Shown here: in pieces, positions 16,794 through 26,471 of the stretch
Layout of the letters: each line of letters starts with the position of its first letter
How positions within the stretch are numbered: position 1 is the first letter of the stretch
Source of the DNA: Limnoraphis robusta CS-951
GTDB lineage: Bacteria > Cyanobacteriota > Cyanobacteriia > Cyanobacteriales > Microcoleaceae
Direction of reading: 5' to 3'
Assembly: GCF_000972705.2 (NCBI RefSeq)
Contig: NZ_LATL02000069.1
Coordinates: 1-54,496, forward strand
DNA length: 54,496 bases
The notes under the pieces: model-generated
The model's input: only the letters and a program-made list of their open reading frames with translations
Told to the model about the DNA's origin: nothing
Databases searched by the model: none
Translations under genes and position numbers: made by a program

Positions 16794-19700
16794 TTATCGG
16801 GGGATTCTCAAGTCATTTTCGACTATATTCTTCCAAGCGTAGCATTGACTTAAGTCTTCGATATCGAATTGTTCTCCTTTCTGTTGAAACAGCCGAGAAA
16901 AATCATCAATCCAATCTAAGAGTATTTCGGTTGAAAACGAAAAGGGCGAACATTTTAAGGCTTGTTGAAGATAGCGTTTCATTTGTTCTTCGTTTCCTTG
17001 ACGGTAAGCATTCCAAGCATTCCAAACTTGACCCGCATACTCTAGGCGTTGGTTGAGGTTTTTAACTCCTTTTTTGACATAAGGTAAATCTGCAAAATCA
17101 TTATTAGAATCATCAGATAATGCCTGTTCAATCACTTCTAGAGTTTCTTTGAGCATTCGTTCTTCTTTAAACAGTTGTTCGGCTCTTTGTTTAGCAGCAA
17201 TTGCTTTTTTTTGTCTTATTTCAGGATTAATTGCCCATTCTTTTAGGGTTTCAACTAATACTTTTACAGTGTCTTCTGGATAAAAATTAGGATCAGGTAA
17301 AAGTTTACCAGTATCTCCTAAACCTTCAGGAATTCCCCCCGCAGCAGAAGCAATAATTGGTACACCTTTAGCCATTGCTTCCATAACCGCAAAAGACGGT
17401 GCAGCTTCGGCTAGAGAGGTTAAAATGAAAATATCACAAGCTTCTAACCAGTCGGGAATATCCCAACGTTGTCCTAAGAATTTTACCTGATTACTAACAC
17501 CAAGTTGTTGAACTTTTTCTTGGAGTTCAGGTTCAAGATTATGATCACTTCCTTGACCTGTTCCTGCCCAAACAAAGTATAATTTATTCCAGATGGAAGT
17601 TTGTTTTAATTGGGCAATGGCTTCGAGTTGATAACGATGTCCTTTTATGGGAGCAAGTCTCGCAGAAGTAAAACACATTATTCCATCATCAGGAATGCCA
17701 ATTTCTTGACGTAAACGTTGACGAGTTGAGGGATTAGGCGGCGAAAAATATTTCTCAGAACGTCCATAATAAATGACGTTTCCTTTGTTTTTATGGAGTT
17801 TAAACTGTTCGTGGAGAATGTTTAAATGTTCTTTGGCGGCGACATTAACTGCTTTAGCTAAACCATATTGATATAAGACGCCTTCAACGTAGGGAATATT
17901 ATCACCCATTGTAAAATCTTTGTGTTCGGGAGTCGCTAAACCCAATGCAATCATATAGGGAATATTTTGTTGAATGGCGACTTGTTTTGCTGCAAAATGG
18001 GAAAACGGCCAACCATCGCTAAAAATGATAAAATCGGGTTGGAATTTAGCATAAATTTCTTCCGCATCTTTTGTGTTTCTTAAAATTCTCGATAAATCTT
18101 GACTGGTACTATATTCTAGCCAGTATTGTTGAATGCCTAATTGTTGTTCTTGTTCAACTAAGGGACTAGAATGTTGGGGACGAATAGCGGTTACACGATA
18201 TCCCAGTTTAGCCAACTGACACATGATGAGATGATCATATTGAGCTAAACCCCCAATTCCCGGATCATCTGTATTCATTAAAAGAATATGTTGTTTACGA
18301 GATAAATTCTGACTGTTCTCAAAAGAAGTTTTACTCATTAAGTAAGTAACAGCTTGTTGCCATTCTGGAGATTGCATTAATTTGTGAGCATCAAAAGGTT
18401 CACCATATTCTGCCGAAATATTGCTAAAAGCTTTTATCCAGTGTGTAAGAATATTAGCTTTAAAATCCGAGGTGTAGTTCAAAGATTTTTTGAAGCAATC
18501 AGTCATTAATGTAGAATAACCATCTCGATACATTCGCCATGCTAACCATACCCAACGTTGATAATGTTCTTTCTGTTTTAACTGTTGAATATTTTCGGGA
18601 ATCTCTCGCCTATTAAAAAACTGATTCATCAAAAGTTCGGTATTTTTAATTACTCGTTCTCCCCCTGACATTAAATTACTGTCATGCTGACGATAACCTG
18701 CATGAATTGCTTTCAACCAAACGGCTTTACATCCCATTAAAGCCAAACGGAGAACAAAATCTAAGTCTTCTGTGGGGGGATAACGATGATCAAATCCTCC
18801 GACTTTTTCCCAGCAAATTTTTCTCATTATTAAAGCGCTGGGACGAACACATTTATGTAATACCCACGTTTCTAAGTTGAGTTTTGGTGCATCTTTCCAA
18901 GGTGTAATATCAGCTAGATTTTTACCTGTTTTATTAACCATCATCCAACCACTTTGAACTAAATCAATTGTCGAATCTTGTTCAAAAAAATTAACCTGTT
19001 CCGCTAATTTATTGGGAGTAAAAAAATCATCTCCATCGAGAAAGGCTAAGAATTGACCTTTAGCGAGTTTACAGCCATGATTTCTCGCTTTTGCAGCACC
19101 CTGATTCGGTTGATAAATATATCGAATTACATCTAAATAAGCACTTAAAATCTGTTTTGTATTATCCGTAGAACCGTCATCAATCACAATCAATTCATAA
19201 TCAGTATAAGTTTGTTCTAATACACTTTTAACCGCTTGTTCAATATATTGTTCACAGTTGTAAGCGGGAATAATTACACTCACTTTTGGGGGTGGAGAAG
19301 GAAGAAGACTAGAAATCAGTTGTTGCCATTGAGGTAATTTTCTAAAAGATTCTAGATTAAATTGTTCACCGTAGGCGTTACAATGTCCGGTAAACCGTTT
19401 AATCCAATCAGAAATTGTAATTGGGATGTTGTCAGGAGTATAGGCTAAAGATTTATGGAGATATTCAGCCATATTTTGATAATTTTTTGTAGAATAAAGA
19501 TGCCAAGCTAACCAAGTTAATTCTTGATAACGAGCCGGCTTTTCAAGTTGACGAACGGCATCAGATAGATGACTTTGACTAAAAAAGTAATTTTGAGCAG
19601 CTATCAAAGTTTCTGCACGTTCAACGGCTTTTTGATTAGAAACAGTTTGCTCATGTTGGCGATATCCAACGGTTACTTTTTGCAACCAAATCGCCTGACA

Positions 19701-20279
19701 TCCGGCTACTGCTAACCGCCAAACAAATTCAGCATCATCTACTCCGTTAAACCGAGAATCAAACCCGCCAACTTTCTCCCACCAAGTTCGCCGAAACATC
19801 ATGGAACTGGGTAAAATTGGAGAGTGTATAATCAGTGTTTGTAAGTCTAAATTAGGTAAATTATGCCAAGGTTCAATATCAGAAATGGGGTTTCCTTCTC
19901 GATCAATTAAACGCCAACCACTGTTAACAAATCCAACTTCTGAAAATGTTTCAAAACAAGCGATTTGTTCTGCGAGTTTGTGGGGAATAAAAATGTCATC
20001 TTGATCGAGTAAGGCAATGAACTCCGCTTTTGCTTCCTGAATTCCCCGATTTCTCGCCGCCGCCACCCCTTGATTTTTTTGAAAAAAATAACGGATGCGA
20101 TCGCTATAATGTTGTAAAATCTCAGAAGTATTATCTGTGGAACCATCATCAACAACAATGACTTCAAAATGACAATCCGTTTGACTCAAAACACTCTCGA
20201 CGGCTTGGCTAAGGTAGCGGCTACCGTTATATACTGGAATGATTACGCTAACTAGAGGAGTTTCCATCACCGTTGACAT
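16794..20279 (-). CDS. Three-module glycosyltransferase: GT2-GT2-GT4 fusion with repeated accessory domains
   Basis: The protein has 1161 residues. Module 1 (about 8-230) and module 2 (about 332-555) are family-2 GT-A enzymes, each starting VSVIIPxYN and carrying VVDDGSTDNT or VIDDGSTDNT and a DXD-like element (DQDD at 92-95, DGDD at 415-418). Module 3 (about 663-1050) is a GT-B family-4 enzyme with the ARLAPIKGH and EAAPSFAVMEAMA signatures. Behind each GT module lies a similar stretch of about 83 residues (about 245-326, 565-648 and 1075-1158) with a W-x2-W...L...S-D-W-I...G-E-x-F pattern. The protein probably adds several sugars in succession to an extracellular glycan. It is transcribed divergently from the TPR gene run, 121 bp apart. 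Confidence 0.87.
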   Translation of the reverse strand: MSTVMETPLVSVIIPVYNGSRYLSQAVESVLSQTDCHFEVIVVDDGSTDNTSEILQHYSDRIRYFFQKNQGVAAARNRGIQEAKAEFIALLDQDDIFIPHKLAEQIACFETFSEVGFVNSGWRLIDREGNPISDIEPWHNLPNLDLQTLIIHSPILPSSMMFRRTWWEKVGGFDSRFNGVDDAEFVWRLAVAGCQAIWLQKVTVGYRQHEQTVSNQKAVERAETLIAAQNYFFSQSHLSDAVRQLEKPARYQELTWLAWHLYSTKNYQNMAEYLHKSLAYTPDNIPITISDWIKRFTGHCNAYGEQFNLESFRKLPQWQQLISSLLPSPPPKVSVIIPAYNCEQYIEQAVKSVLEQTYTDYELIVIDDGSTDNTKQILSAYLDVIRYIYQPNQGAAKARNHGCKLAKGQFLAFLDGDDFFTPNKLAEQVNFFEQDSTIDLVQSGWMMVNKTGKNLADITPWKDAPKLNLETWVLHKCVRPSALIMRKICWEKVGGFDHRYPPTEDLDFVLRLALMGCKAVWLKAIHAGYRQHDSNLMSGGERVIKNTELLMNQFFNRREIPENIQQLKQKEHYQRWVWLAWRMYRDGYSTLMTDCFKKSLNYTSDFKANILTHWIKAFSNISAEYGEPFDAHKLMQSPEWQQAVTYLMSKTSFENSQNLSRKQHILLMNTDDPGIGGLAQYDHLIMCQLAKLGYRVTAIRPQHSSPLVEQEQQLGIQQYWLEYSTSQDLSRILRNTKDAEEIYAKFQPDFIIFSDGWPFSHFAAKQVAIQQNIPYMIALGLATPEHKDFTMGDNIPYVEGVLYQYGLAKAVNVAAKEHLNILHEQFKLHKNKGNVIYYGRSEKYFSPPNPSTRQRLRQEIGIPDDGIMCFTSARLAPIKGHRYQLEAIAQLKQTSIWNKLYFVWAGTGQGSDHNLEPELQEKVQQLGVSNQVKFLGQRWDIPDWLEACDIFILTSLAEAAPSFAVMEAMAKGVPIIASAAGGIPEGLGDTGKLLPDPNFYPEDTVKVLVETLKEWAINPEIRQKKAIAAKQRAEQLFKEERMLKETLEVIEQALSDDSNNDFADLPYVKKGVKNLNQRLEYAGQVWNAWNAYRQGNEEQMKRYLQQALKCSPFSFSTEILLDWIDDFSRLFQQKGEQFDIEDLSQCYAWKNIVENDLRIPR

Positions 20280-20400
20280 CTATTCGCTTTTGCTCAACTT
20301 TTTGCTATCCTATATATCATGTACCACAAAGAGTTAGAAGTGTAAAACTTCTGATATGTTGTTGTAATTTTCTGATATTTTTCTTCTCAAGGAGTGGGCA

Positions 20401-20643
20401 ATGTCTGGAAAACCTCCGACTCTCCGTAACCTAGAAGGTCAATCTTTTCAACACTTAAAACGGGAGATTAAGTGGACTCCCTTTAAAATTGTGATGGCGA
20501 CTCTTATTCTTGGAGTTCCCTACATTGCACTTTTGATGATTGCTAGTTCAATTTCAAAGGTTTTATTAGGATTTTTAATTGGTATCCCACTTGTGGCATT
20601 TTCGATTTCATACTTAATGCACATTCTCACGAAAGATTTGTAA
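20401..20643 (+). CDS. Small two-helix membrane protein of unknown function
   Basis: This 80-residue protein has a polar N-terminus and two probable membrane helices (about 37-52 and 56-74). Its start is supported by AAGGAG 8 bp before the ATG. It ends 6 bp before the first TPR-sulfotransferase gene, so it is probably co-transcribed and translation of that gene may be coupled to it. I do not recognise the family. A membrane anchor or helper for the glycan-modifying enzymes is possible but only from position. Confidence 0.6.
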   Translation: MSGKPPTLRNLEGQSFQHLKREIKWTPFKIVMATLILGVPYIALLMIASSISKVLLGFLIGIPLVAFSISYLMHILTKDL

Positions 20644-20649
20644 AACTGA

Positions 20650-22458
20650 ATGTCTGAATTTATCCCCCCGGAAGCATTTCAATTTTACCAACAAGCTGAA
20701 CTGCTTTTTTCTCAAGGAAACATTGAGGCTGCAATTTCTCTTTATAAACGTTCAATCGAACTGAACTCTAAGTTTTCTTGGTCTTATCATCAGTTAGGCG
20801 AAGCTTTCTTTCAGTTAGAAAAATGGGAAGAAGCGATTTCGGCTTATCATCATGCAATTCAACTGAATCCTAAGTTTTCTTGGTCTTACTATAATTTGGG
20901 AAATGCGCTTTCAGAAATGAATCAATTTCAAGAGGCGATTTCTGCTTATTCACAGGCTATTGTTCTAGATTCCGACTTTGCTTGGTCTTACTATAAATTA
21001 GGAGTAGCTCTCAGTCAAGAAAGTCGCTGGGGGGAAGCGATTTATGCTTATTTTCAAGCGATTCATAGACAACTTAGTTTGTCAGAAGTCTATGTAAAAT
21101 TAGAAGAAGCGATTCAGCATTACTCTGGAGAAAAACAAAATTATTGTCGGCTTCTTGAGTTAACCCAAAATGAGGTTGAAACTTGTCTGAAGCTGGCTGA
21201 TATTTTTCATCAAAGCAAAAACCTTAAATTAGCAGCATTATTCTATGAAATAGTCTTAGAAATTCAGCCCGAAGACTTAACAGCCACAATCGAGTTAGAA
21301 AAGATTCAAAAAACACAAATAAAGCTTAAAGAACGGCTAAAATCTTATCATTATGCAATCAAAACTAACCCTGCAACCTATCAAGGTTACTATAATTTAG
21401 GAGTTGCTTTATCTCAACAGCAAGAGTGGGATGAGGCTATTTTAGCCTATCTAAAAGCGATTGAATTGAAGCCGGAAATGCCAACTTGGGTCTATCAAGG
21501 ATTGTGGGAAATATTGGCTAAAAAAGGAAAATTAGAAATGGCTGAACATTTATACCGACAAGCTATTGAAAAAAATCCTTGCTCAATTTGGTCTTATGTG
21601 AATTTAGGAGAAATTTTAACCCAAAAAGGAGAATTAGATGAAGCGTTATTGTGTTATCAAGCCGCTTGTTATCAAAAAATTCAACAATTTCATCCCGACT
21701 GGATGCAAAATTTTGAAAAATTAGAGCCAGTTAACCAGCCCGATTTTATCATTATTGGAACTCAGAAAGGCGGAACCACGTCTTTATACTATTATTTGGC
21801 TAAACATCCTCAGATTATGCCGTCTTTAATTAAAGAAATCGATTTTTGGTCAACCAAATATCATCGGGGAATTGACTGGTACTTAGCACATTTTCCTCCA
21901 GTTATGGCGAATCAAAATATATTAACAGGAGAAGCAACACCCAGTTATCTTGATCACTCAGAAACTCCAGAACGTCTTTTTAAGACTTTTCCCAAAACAA
22001 AACTAATTGTTGTCTTGAGAAATCCAATTTATCGAGCGGTTTCTCACTATTATCAATGGGTTAGCATGAATTGGGAATTTCGTTCCTTAGAAGAGGCGAT
22101 GATCTCTGAAATTGAACGATTAAATACTCCCAATATGAGTCACTGGAATCAACCCAATAGTTATATTGCTAGAGGCGTTTATGTAGAATTTTTTAAAAAA
22201 TGGTTAGAGATTTTCCCTCGAAAGCAAATGTTTATTATTTCGAGTGAGAGATTTTATTCTAATCCGAGTTGTATTTTACAGCAAATGTTTGACTTTTTGG
22301 GCTTGTCTAATTATCCTTTAACTGAGTATAAAAAATATAATGCTCGTTCTTATCCTGACTTGGATGAATCTATGAGAAATCTATTAAGCAGTTACTTCCA
22401 GACTTACAATCAAGAGTTAGAAGATTTATTAGAGATGAAATTTAACTGGAATAATTGA
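20650..22458 (+). CDS. TPR-repeat protein with C-terminal sulfotransferase domain
   Basis: In this 602-residue protein, residues about 10-345 are tetratricopeptide repeats of 34 residues, several ending in the recurring phrase FSWSYYNLG. From 365 a heparan-sulfate-type sulfotransferase domain follows. TQKGGTTSL (371-379) is the 5'-phosphosulfate-binding loop of PAPS, and VVLRNPIYRAVSHYYQ (454-469) contains the 3'-phosphate-binding Arg/Ser. It should transfer sulfate from PAPS to a sugar or protein hydroxyl. It is the first of four TPR-enzyme fusions in a row, and the C-terminal domain is closely similar to that of 24389-26227. Confidence 0.88.
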   Translation: MSEFIPPEAFQFYQQAELLFSQGNIEAAISLYKRSIELNSKFSWSYHQLGEAFFQLEKWEEAISAYHHAIQLNPKFSWSYYNLGNALSEMNQFQEAISAYSQAIVLDSDFAWSYYKLGVALSQESRWGEAIYAYFQAIHRQLSLSEVYVKLEEAIQHYSGEKQNYCRLLELTQNEVETCLKLADIFHQSKNLKLAALFYEIVLEIQPEDLTATIELEKIQKTQIKLKERLKSYHYAIKTNPATYQGYYNLGVALSQQQEWDEAILAYLKAIELKPEMPTWVYQGLWEILAKKGKLEMAEHLYRQAIEKNPCSIWSYVNLGEILTQKGELDEALLCYQAACYQKIQQFHPDWMQNFEKLEPVNQPDFIIIGTQKGGTTSLYYYLAKHPQIMPSLIKEIDFWSTKYHRGIDWYLAHFPPVMANQNILTGEATPSYLDHSETPERLFKTFPKTKLIVVLRNPIYRAVSHYYQWVSMNWEFRSLEEAMISEIERLNTPNMSHWNQPNSYIARGVYVEFFKKWLEIFPRKQMFIISSERFYSNPSCILQQMFDFLGLSNYPLTEYKKYNARSYPDLDESMRNLLSSYFQTYNQELEDLLEMKFNWNN

Positions 22459-22489
22459 TTGATAATTTAGATAAAACTTAAAGCAAATT

Positions 22490-24340
22490 ATGGAACCTAT
22501 CGTGAGTTTAGAATCTTCTGTTCAACAACTTGACAAACAAGCAGAAGATTACTTAAGGAAGAAAAAATACTCGGAAGCGATCGCTGTTTGTCAACAAGCC
22601 TTAAAAATTCAGCCAAATCTTAAGAGTTATAAAACTTTAGGATTGGCTTTTCAGAGTCAAGGTCAACTAGAAACTAGCTTACAGTGTTATGTAAAAGCGT
22701 TAGAAATTAAGCCAGATGACGCAGAAGTTTATCACAACATTGCTAGCATATACGCTCAAAAAAAACAGTGGCAAGATGCAATGATTAGCTATCAAGTCGC
22801 ACTTCGTTTAGATCCAAAAGATGAGAATAATTATTTAAACTTAGGAAATGTTTTAGCAAAATTGGGTCAACTTGAAGAAGCTATAGCCTGTTACCATCAA
22901 CTGATTAATCTTAATCCCAATATAGCAATAGTTTATCAAAAATTAGGAGATGCTTTATTTCAACTCAAACGATGGGATGATGCAATTTTTGCTTTTCGTC
23001 GTGTCCTTGAACTGAATCAAAATTCCTTATGGTCATACCTTCACTTAGGAAAAATATATATTCAAAAACAGCAGTGGGATAACGCAATAGCAGCTTGTCA
23101 TCAAGCAATCAAAATCAATCCTAAAGCGGCTTGGTCATATAATAACTTAGGAGATGCTTTTTCGGAGAAAAAACAGTGGCATGATGCTGTTATTGCTTAT
23201 CTTTATGCCATTAAAATTCGAGAAAATCCTTTTAACGCAAGTTTTATAAATACCATTTATGAACGATTGGGATATGCCATTCGTCAGCAAATTAACCAGT
23301 CAAGTTTTGAGAAGGTGTTCGACGGGTATTATCAAGTTTTTCAAATGAATTCTGAAAAGCTTTCAATTAATTATTCTATCAATATTGCTGAACTTGGCTT
23401 CACCCCGAATCATGCTGAACCTTATTTACAGCTTGGGGAAGCATTAGTTCAATGCCAGCAGTTTGAAGCTGCGATCATTTTTCATAAGCTTGCTGATAAA
23501 ATTCAACCGAATCATCCAGAAGTTTTCATAAAAATTAAACAAGTTTTGCATCAACAACAAAAATTTCAGCAAGTTATTACTGAATGCTATCAGAGTATCC
23601 AGAAAAATCCTAATTCTCCTGATGCCTACACAACACTCGGTAATCTTTTAACTCAACAAGGTCAAGCAAAAGAAGCGATTTTATATCACCAAAAAGCTCT
23701 TGTTTTAAAAGGATGGGATCTCTGTCAACAGAGAAACTATCAATTTACTCAAGACTGGTTTAGCAACAATATTCGCACCTGGCAAGAACATTTAAAGTTT
23801 TTAAGCAATACACCGGAATTAAATATTTTAGAAATTGGCAGCTATCAAGGAATGTCTACTTGTTGGTTTCTAGATTATATTTTAACTCATCCTACCGCGA
23901 AAATAACCTGTATCGATCCGTATTTTAAGCCTGAGTTTGAGCAAAATATTAATCAAACTGGTTTCCCGGAGAAAGTGATTAAAATGATTGGCTATTCTCA
24001 AGATATTCTCAGTTCACTACAACCTAATTTTTATGATATTGTTTACATTGATGGATGCCATCAAGCGATGCCTGCATTGCAGGATACTTTACAATCCTGG
24101 CGTTTAACTAAAATTGGAGGAATTATTATTTTTGATGACTATGAAGTGAATGAATCCGATAATCCAGATCAACAGGCAAAAGTGGGTATTGATTGTTTTT
24201 TGAACTGGGTGTCTGATGCCATTACAGTTATTCACAAAGGCTACCAATTGATGATTATAAAAACAGCGACTGGATTAAAAGATGAAGAAATTGACAGCTA
24301 TTCTAAAGTGATTTCAATTTCGGCAACTGAATCAGGTTGA
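22490..24340 (+). CDS. TPR-repeat protein with C-terminal class I methyltransferase
   Basis: In this 616-residue protein, about ten TPR units occupy residues 12-405. The C-terminal part (about 415-590) is a SAM-dependent methyltransferase of the Methyltransf_24 type. NILEIGSYQGMS (445-456) is motif I, ITCIDPYF gives the acidic SAM-binding residue, and VYIDGCH (518-524) and GGIIIFDDYEV complete the fold. It is 31 bp behind the preceding fusion and likely in one operon. It presumably O-methylates the same glycan that the flanking enzymes build or sulfate. The acceptor is inferred only from its neighbours. Confidence 0.85.
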   Translation: MEPIVSLESSVQQLDKQAEDYLRKKKYSEAIAVCQQALKIQPNLKSYKTLGLAFQSQGQLETSLQCYVKALEIKPDDAEVYHNIASIYAQKKQWQDAMISYQVALRLDPKDENNYLNLGNVLAKLGQLEEAIACYHQLINLNPNIAIVYQKLGDALFQLKRWDDAIFAFRRVLELNQNSLWSYLHLGKIYIQKQQWDNAIAACHQAIKINPKAAWSYNNLGDAFSEKKQWHDAVIAYLYAIKIRENPFNASFINTIYERLGYAIRQQINQSSFEKVFDGYYQVFQMNSEKLSINYSINIAELGFTPNHAEPYLQLGEALVQCQQFEAAIIFHKLADKIQPNHPEVFIKIKQVLHQQQKFQQVITECYQSIQKNPNSPDAYTTLGNLLTQQGQAKEAILYHQKALVLKGWDLCQQRNYQFTQDWFSNNIRTWQEHLKFLSNTPELNILEIGSYQGMSTCWFLDYILTHPTAKITCIDPYFKPEFEQNINQTGFPEKVIKMIGYSQDILSSLQPNFYDIVYIDGCHQAMPALQDTLQSWRLTKIGGIIIFDDYEVNESDNPDQQAKVGIDCFLNWVSDAITVIHKGYQLMIIKTATGLKDEEIDSYSKVISISATESG

Positions 24341-24388
24341 AGAATCGAGTATAATAAAAAGTCCTGACCTATTACAGCTATCTTCATT

Positions 24389-26227
24389 ATGAATGATTCG
24401 GAGCAATCTACGACAACGGCAATGAACTTGTATCAACAAGCCCTGGTTTACTTGCGTCAGCAGCAATTTCAGGAAGCTATTATTTCTTGTCAGCAAGCTT
24501 TAAAATATCAGCCTGAATTTGCACTCGCTTATAAAACAATAGGAGTAGCTCTACAAGTTCAAGGTCAGGAAGAAGAAGCTCAAAAATACTATCTCAAAGC
24601 TCTTGAAATTCAACCCGACTTGGCAGAAGTTTATGCAAATCTTGGGAATATTTACACGAAACAGCAGCAGTGGGATAAAGCGATAGAGGCTTACCAAAAA
24701 GCTCTTGAAATTCAACCAAAATTAGCAATTGCTTATCGAAATATCGCTCAAATCTTAACTCAACTTAACCGACAAGAAGAAGCAGTACAATATTGGTATG
24801 AAGCTTTGCAATTAGAACCAAACTGGGCAACCCCAGAGGAATATCTAACATTAGGAAATATGCTGCTTAAGCAGGAGAAACCCTTACAAGCAATCGAATG
24901 TTATCAAAGAATAATTAAAGTTAAACCGGATTCTTTTGAAGCGGCTCATAACTTAGGTGAAGCATTCAGCCAACTTGAACGCTGGCTAGAAGCCATTGAT
25001 ACCTACCAAAAAGCCTTAAAAATCAACCCAAATTCAGCAATTACTTATCAAAGATTGGCAGATGCTTTTGTTAAAGTCAAATCTGAGGATGAAGCAATTA
25101 TAAATTATAAAAAAGCGATAGAAATCGATCCGAAGTCCTTTCAAGCCCATCAAAAAATAGCTCAACTTCTTTTTCAGCACAAACAATATGAACCCGCTCT
25201 CCAAGCTTATCTAAAAGCGATAGAACTTCAACCTTTTTATCAATGGTCTTACTGGAACTTGTGGAATATTTTAGCCGAACACCATAAACTGAATGATGCT
25301 TTAACGCTTTATCAAGATGCTGTTCAACGTTATCCAGATGCTCCTTTAGTTGAATTAAACTTCGGGGAAGTTTTAACGAGATCTGGAAAAATAAAACCTG
25401 CTATTGCTGCTTATAAAAGAGCAATTTATAAAAAAACTAAACGTTCTCATCCTGAGATTGTTGAACAGTATTGGGATAACGAAAAAACACTCAGTCCCAG
25501 TTTTATTATTCTTGGAACTCAGAAGGGCGGAACGACTTCGCTCTATCGTTATTTGGAAGAACACCCTCAAATTTTACCTGCAATCAAGAAAGAGATTTAT
25601 TTTTGGAATCATCATTATAAACGAGGATTTGATTGGTATTTTTCTCATTTTCCGAGTCTCAAGTCATCTGCAAACTTTGTAACCGGAGAATCAACACCTA
25701 GCTATCTAGAAGATGAACAAGTTGCTCGCCGCATTGCTAAAACATTTCCACAGATGAAGTTAATTATTTTACTCAGAAATCCCATTGAAAGAACGGTTTC
25801 TCAATATTATCACTGGGTTAGGTTAGGATTAGAACAACAATCTCTCGAAGCAGCGATTTCCTTAGAATTAGAACTCTTGGGAAATTATCCCGAAACTTCT
25901 ATTAATCCCAACTACTGGGAAAAAACTTATAAATATATTTGGCGGGGAATGTATGTGGAATTTATACAAAACTGGATGATGCACTTTCCGGCTGAAAATT
26001 TTCTGATTTTAAAAAGTGAAGACTTGTATGAAAAACCCCAAATCACACTTAAAAAGGTTTTTGAGTTTTTGAATTTACCGCATCATTCGTTGAGTGAATT
26101 TAAACCTTACAATCAAGGATACTATCAACCAATACCTGAGAATGTTCGCACACAATTAGGGGATTTTTTTAATCCCCAAAATCAAAGATTAGAGGCGTTT
26201 TTACGGAGAGAATTTAATTGGAATTAA
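24389..26227 (+). CDS. TPR-repeat protein with C-terminal sulfotransferase domain (second copy)
   Basis: In this 612-residue protein, about nine TPR units lie in residues 12-345, and a sulfotransferase domain occupies 371-612. The PAPS 5' loop TQKGGTTSL is at 377-385 and the 3' loop LLRNPIERTVSQYYH at 461-475. It is paralogous to the gene at 20650 over the whole C-terminal domain, including FxPAEN/FPRKQ and the closing F-N-W-N. The TPR parts are less alike, suggesting different partners or substrates. A short spacer (48 bp) separates it from the methyltransferase fusion. Confidence 0.88.
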   Translation: MNDSEQSTTTAMNLYQQALVYLRQQQFQEAIISCQQALKYQPEFALAYKTIGVALQVQGQEEEAQKYYLKALEIQPDLAEVYANLGNIYTKQQQWDKAIEAYQKALEIQPKLAIAYRNIAQILTQLNRQEEAVQYWYEALQLEPNWATPEEYLTLGNMLLKQEKPLQAIECYQRIIKVKPDSFEAAHNLGEAFSQLERWLEAIDTYQKALKINPNSAITYQRLADAFVKVKSEDEAIINYKKAIEIDPKSFQAHQKIAQLLFQHKQYEPALQAYLKAIELQPFYQWSYWNLWNILAEHHKLNDALTLYQDAVQRYPDAPLVELNFGEVLTRSGKIKPAIAAYKRAIYKKTKRSHPEIVEQYWDNEKTLSPSFIILGTQKGGTTSLYRYLEEHPQILPAIKKEIYFWNHHYKRGFDWYFSHFPSLKSSANFVTGESTPSYLEDEQVARRIAKTFPQMKLIILLRNPIERTVSQYYHWVRLGLEQQSLEAAISLELELLGNYPETSINPNYWEKTYKYIWRGMYVEFIQNWMMHFPAENFLILKSEDLYEKPQITLKKVFEFLNLPHHSLSEFKPYNQGYYQPIPENVRTQLGDFFNPQNQRLEAFLRREFNWN

Positions 26228-26235
26228 TCAGGGGG

Positions 26236-26264
26236 TTGACATAAAAACCCATTTTGAGTAAAAT
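26236..26264 (+). promoter_or_regulatory. Sigma-70-type promoter before the TPR-GT61 gene
   Basis: TTGACA (26236-26241), a 17-bp spacer and TAAAAT (26259-26264) make a near-consensus promoter right after the second sulfotransferase gene. It implies that the GT61 fusion has its own transcript with a leader of about 200 nt. Confidence 0.7.
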
Positions 26265-26471
26265 AAAGTCACATTGATATTATGGGCTTTTTGTGTCTAC
26301 TGCCACAAAGCGGCAGGTTTGAGAGAGTTAAATCCGTGAAAAATACCTCATCCAGTCTCAAGAGACAGCTTACTATTAAGATAGCCACAGTCGTCAAATT
26401 TTAAGTTGATACCGCAGAAAAGCCTGCAATTCAATGATATAAATAAACAGTCCCCTATAAAGTCGTTGAAT

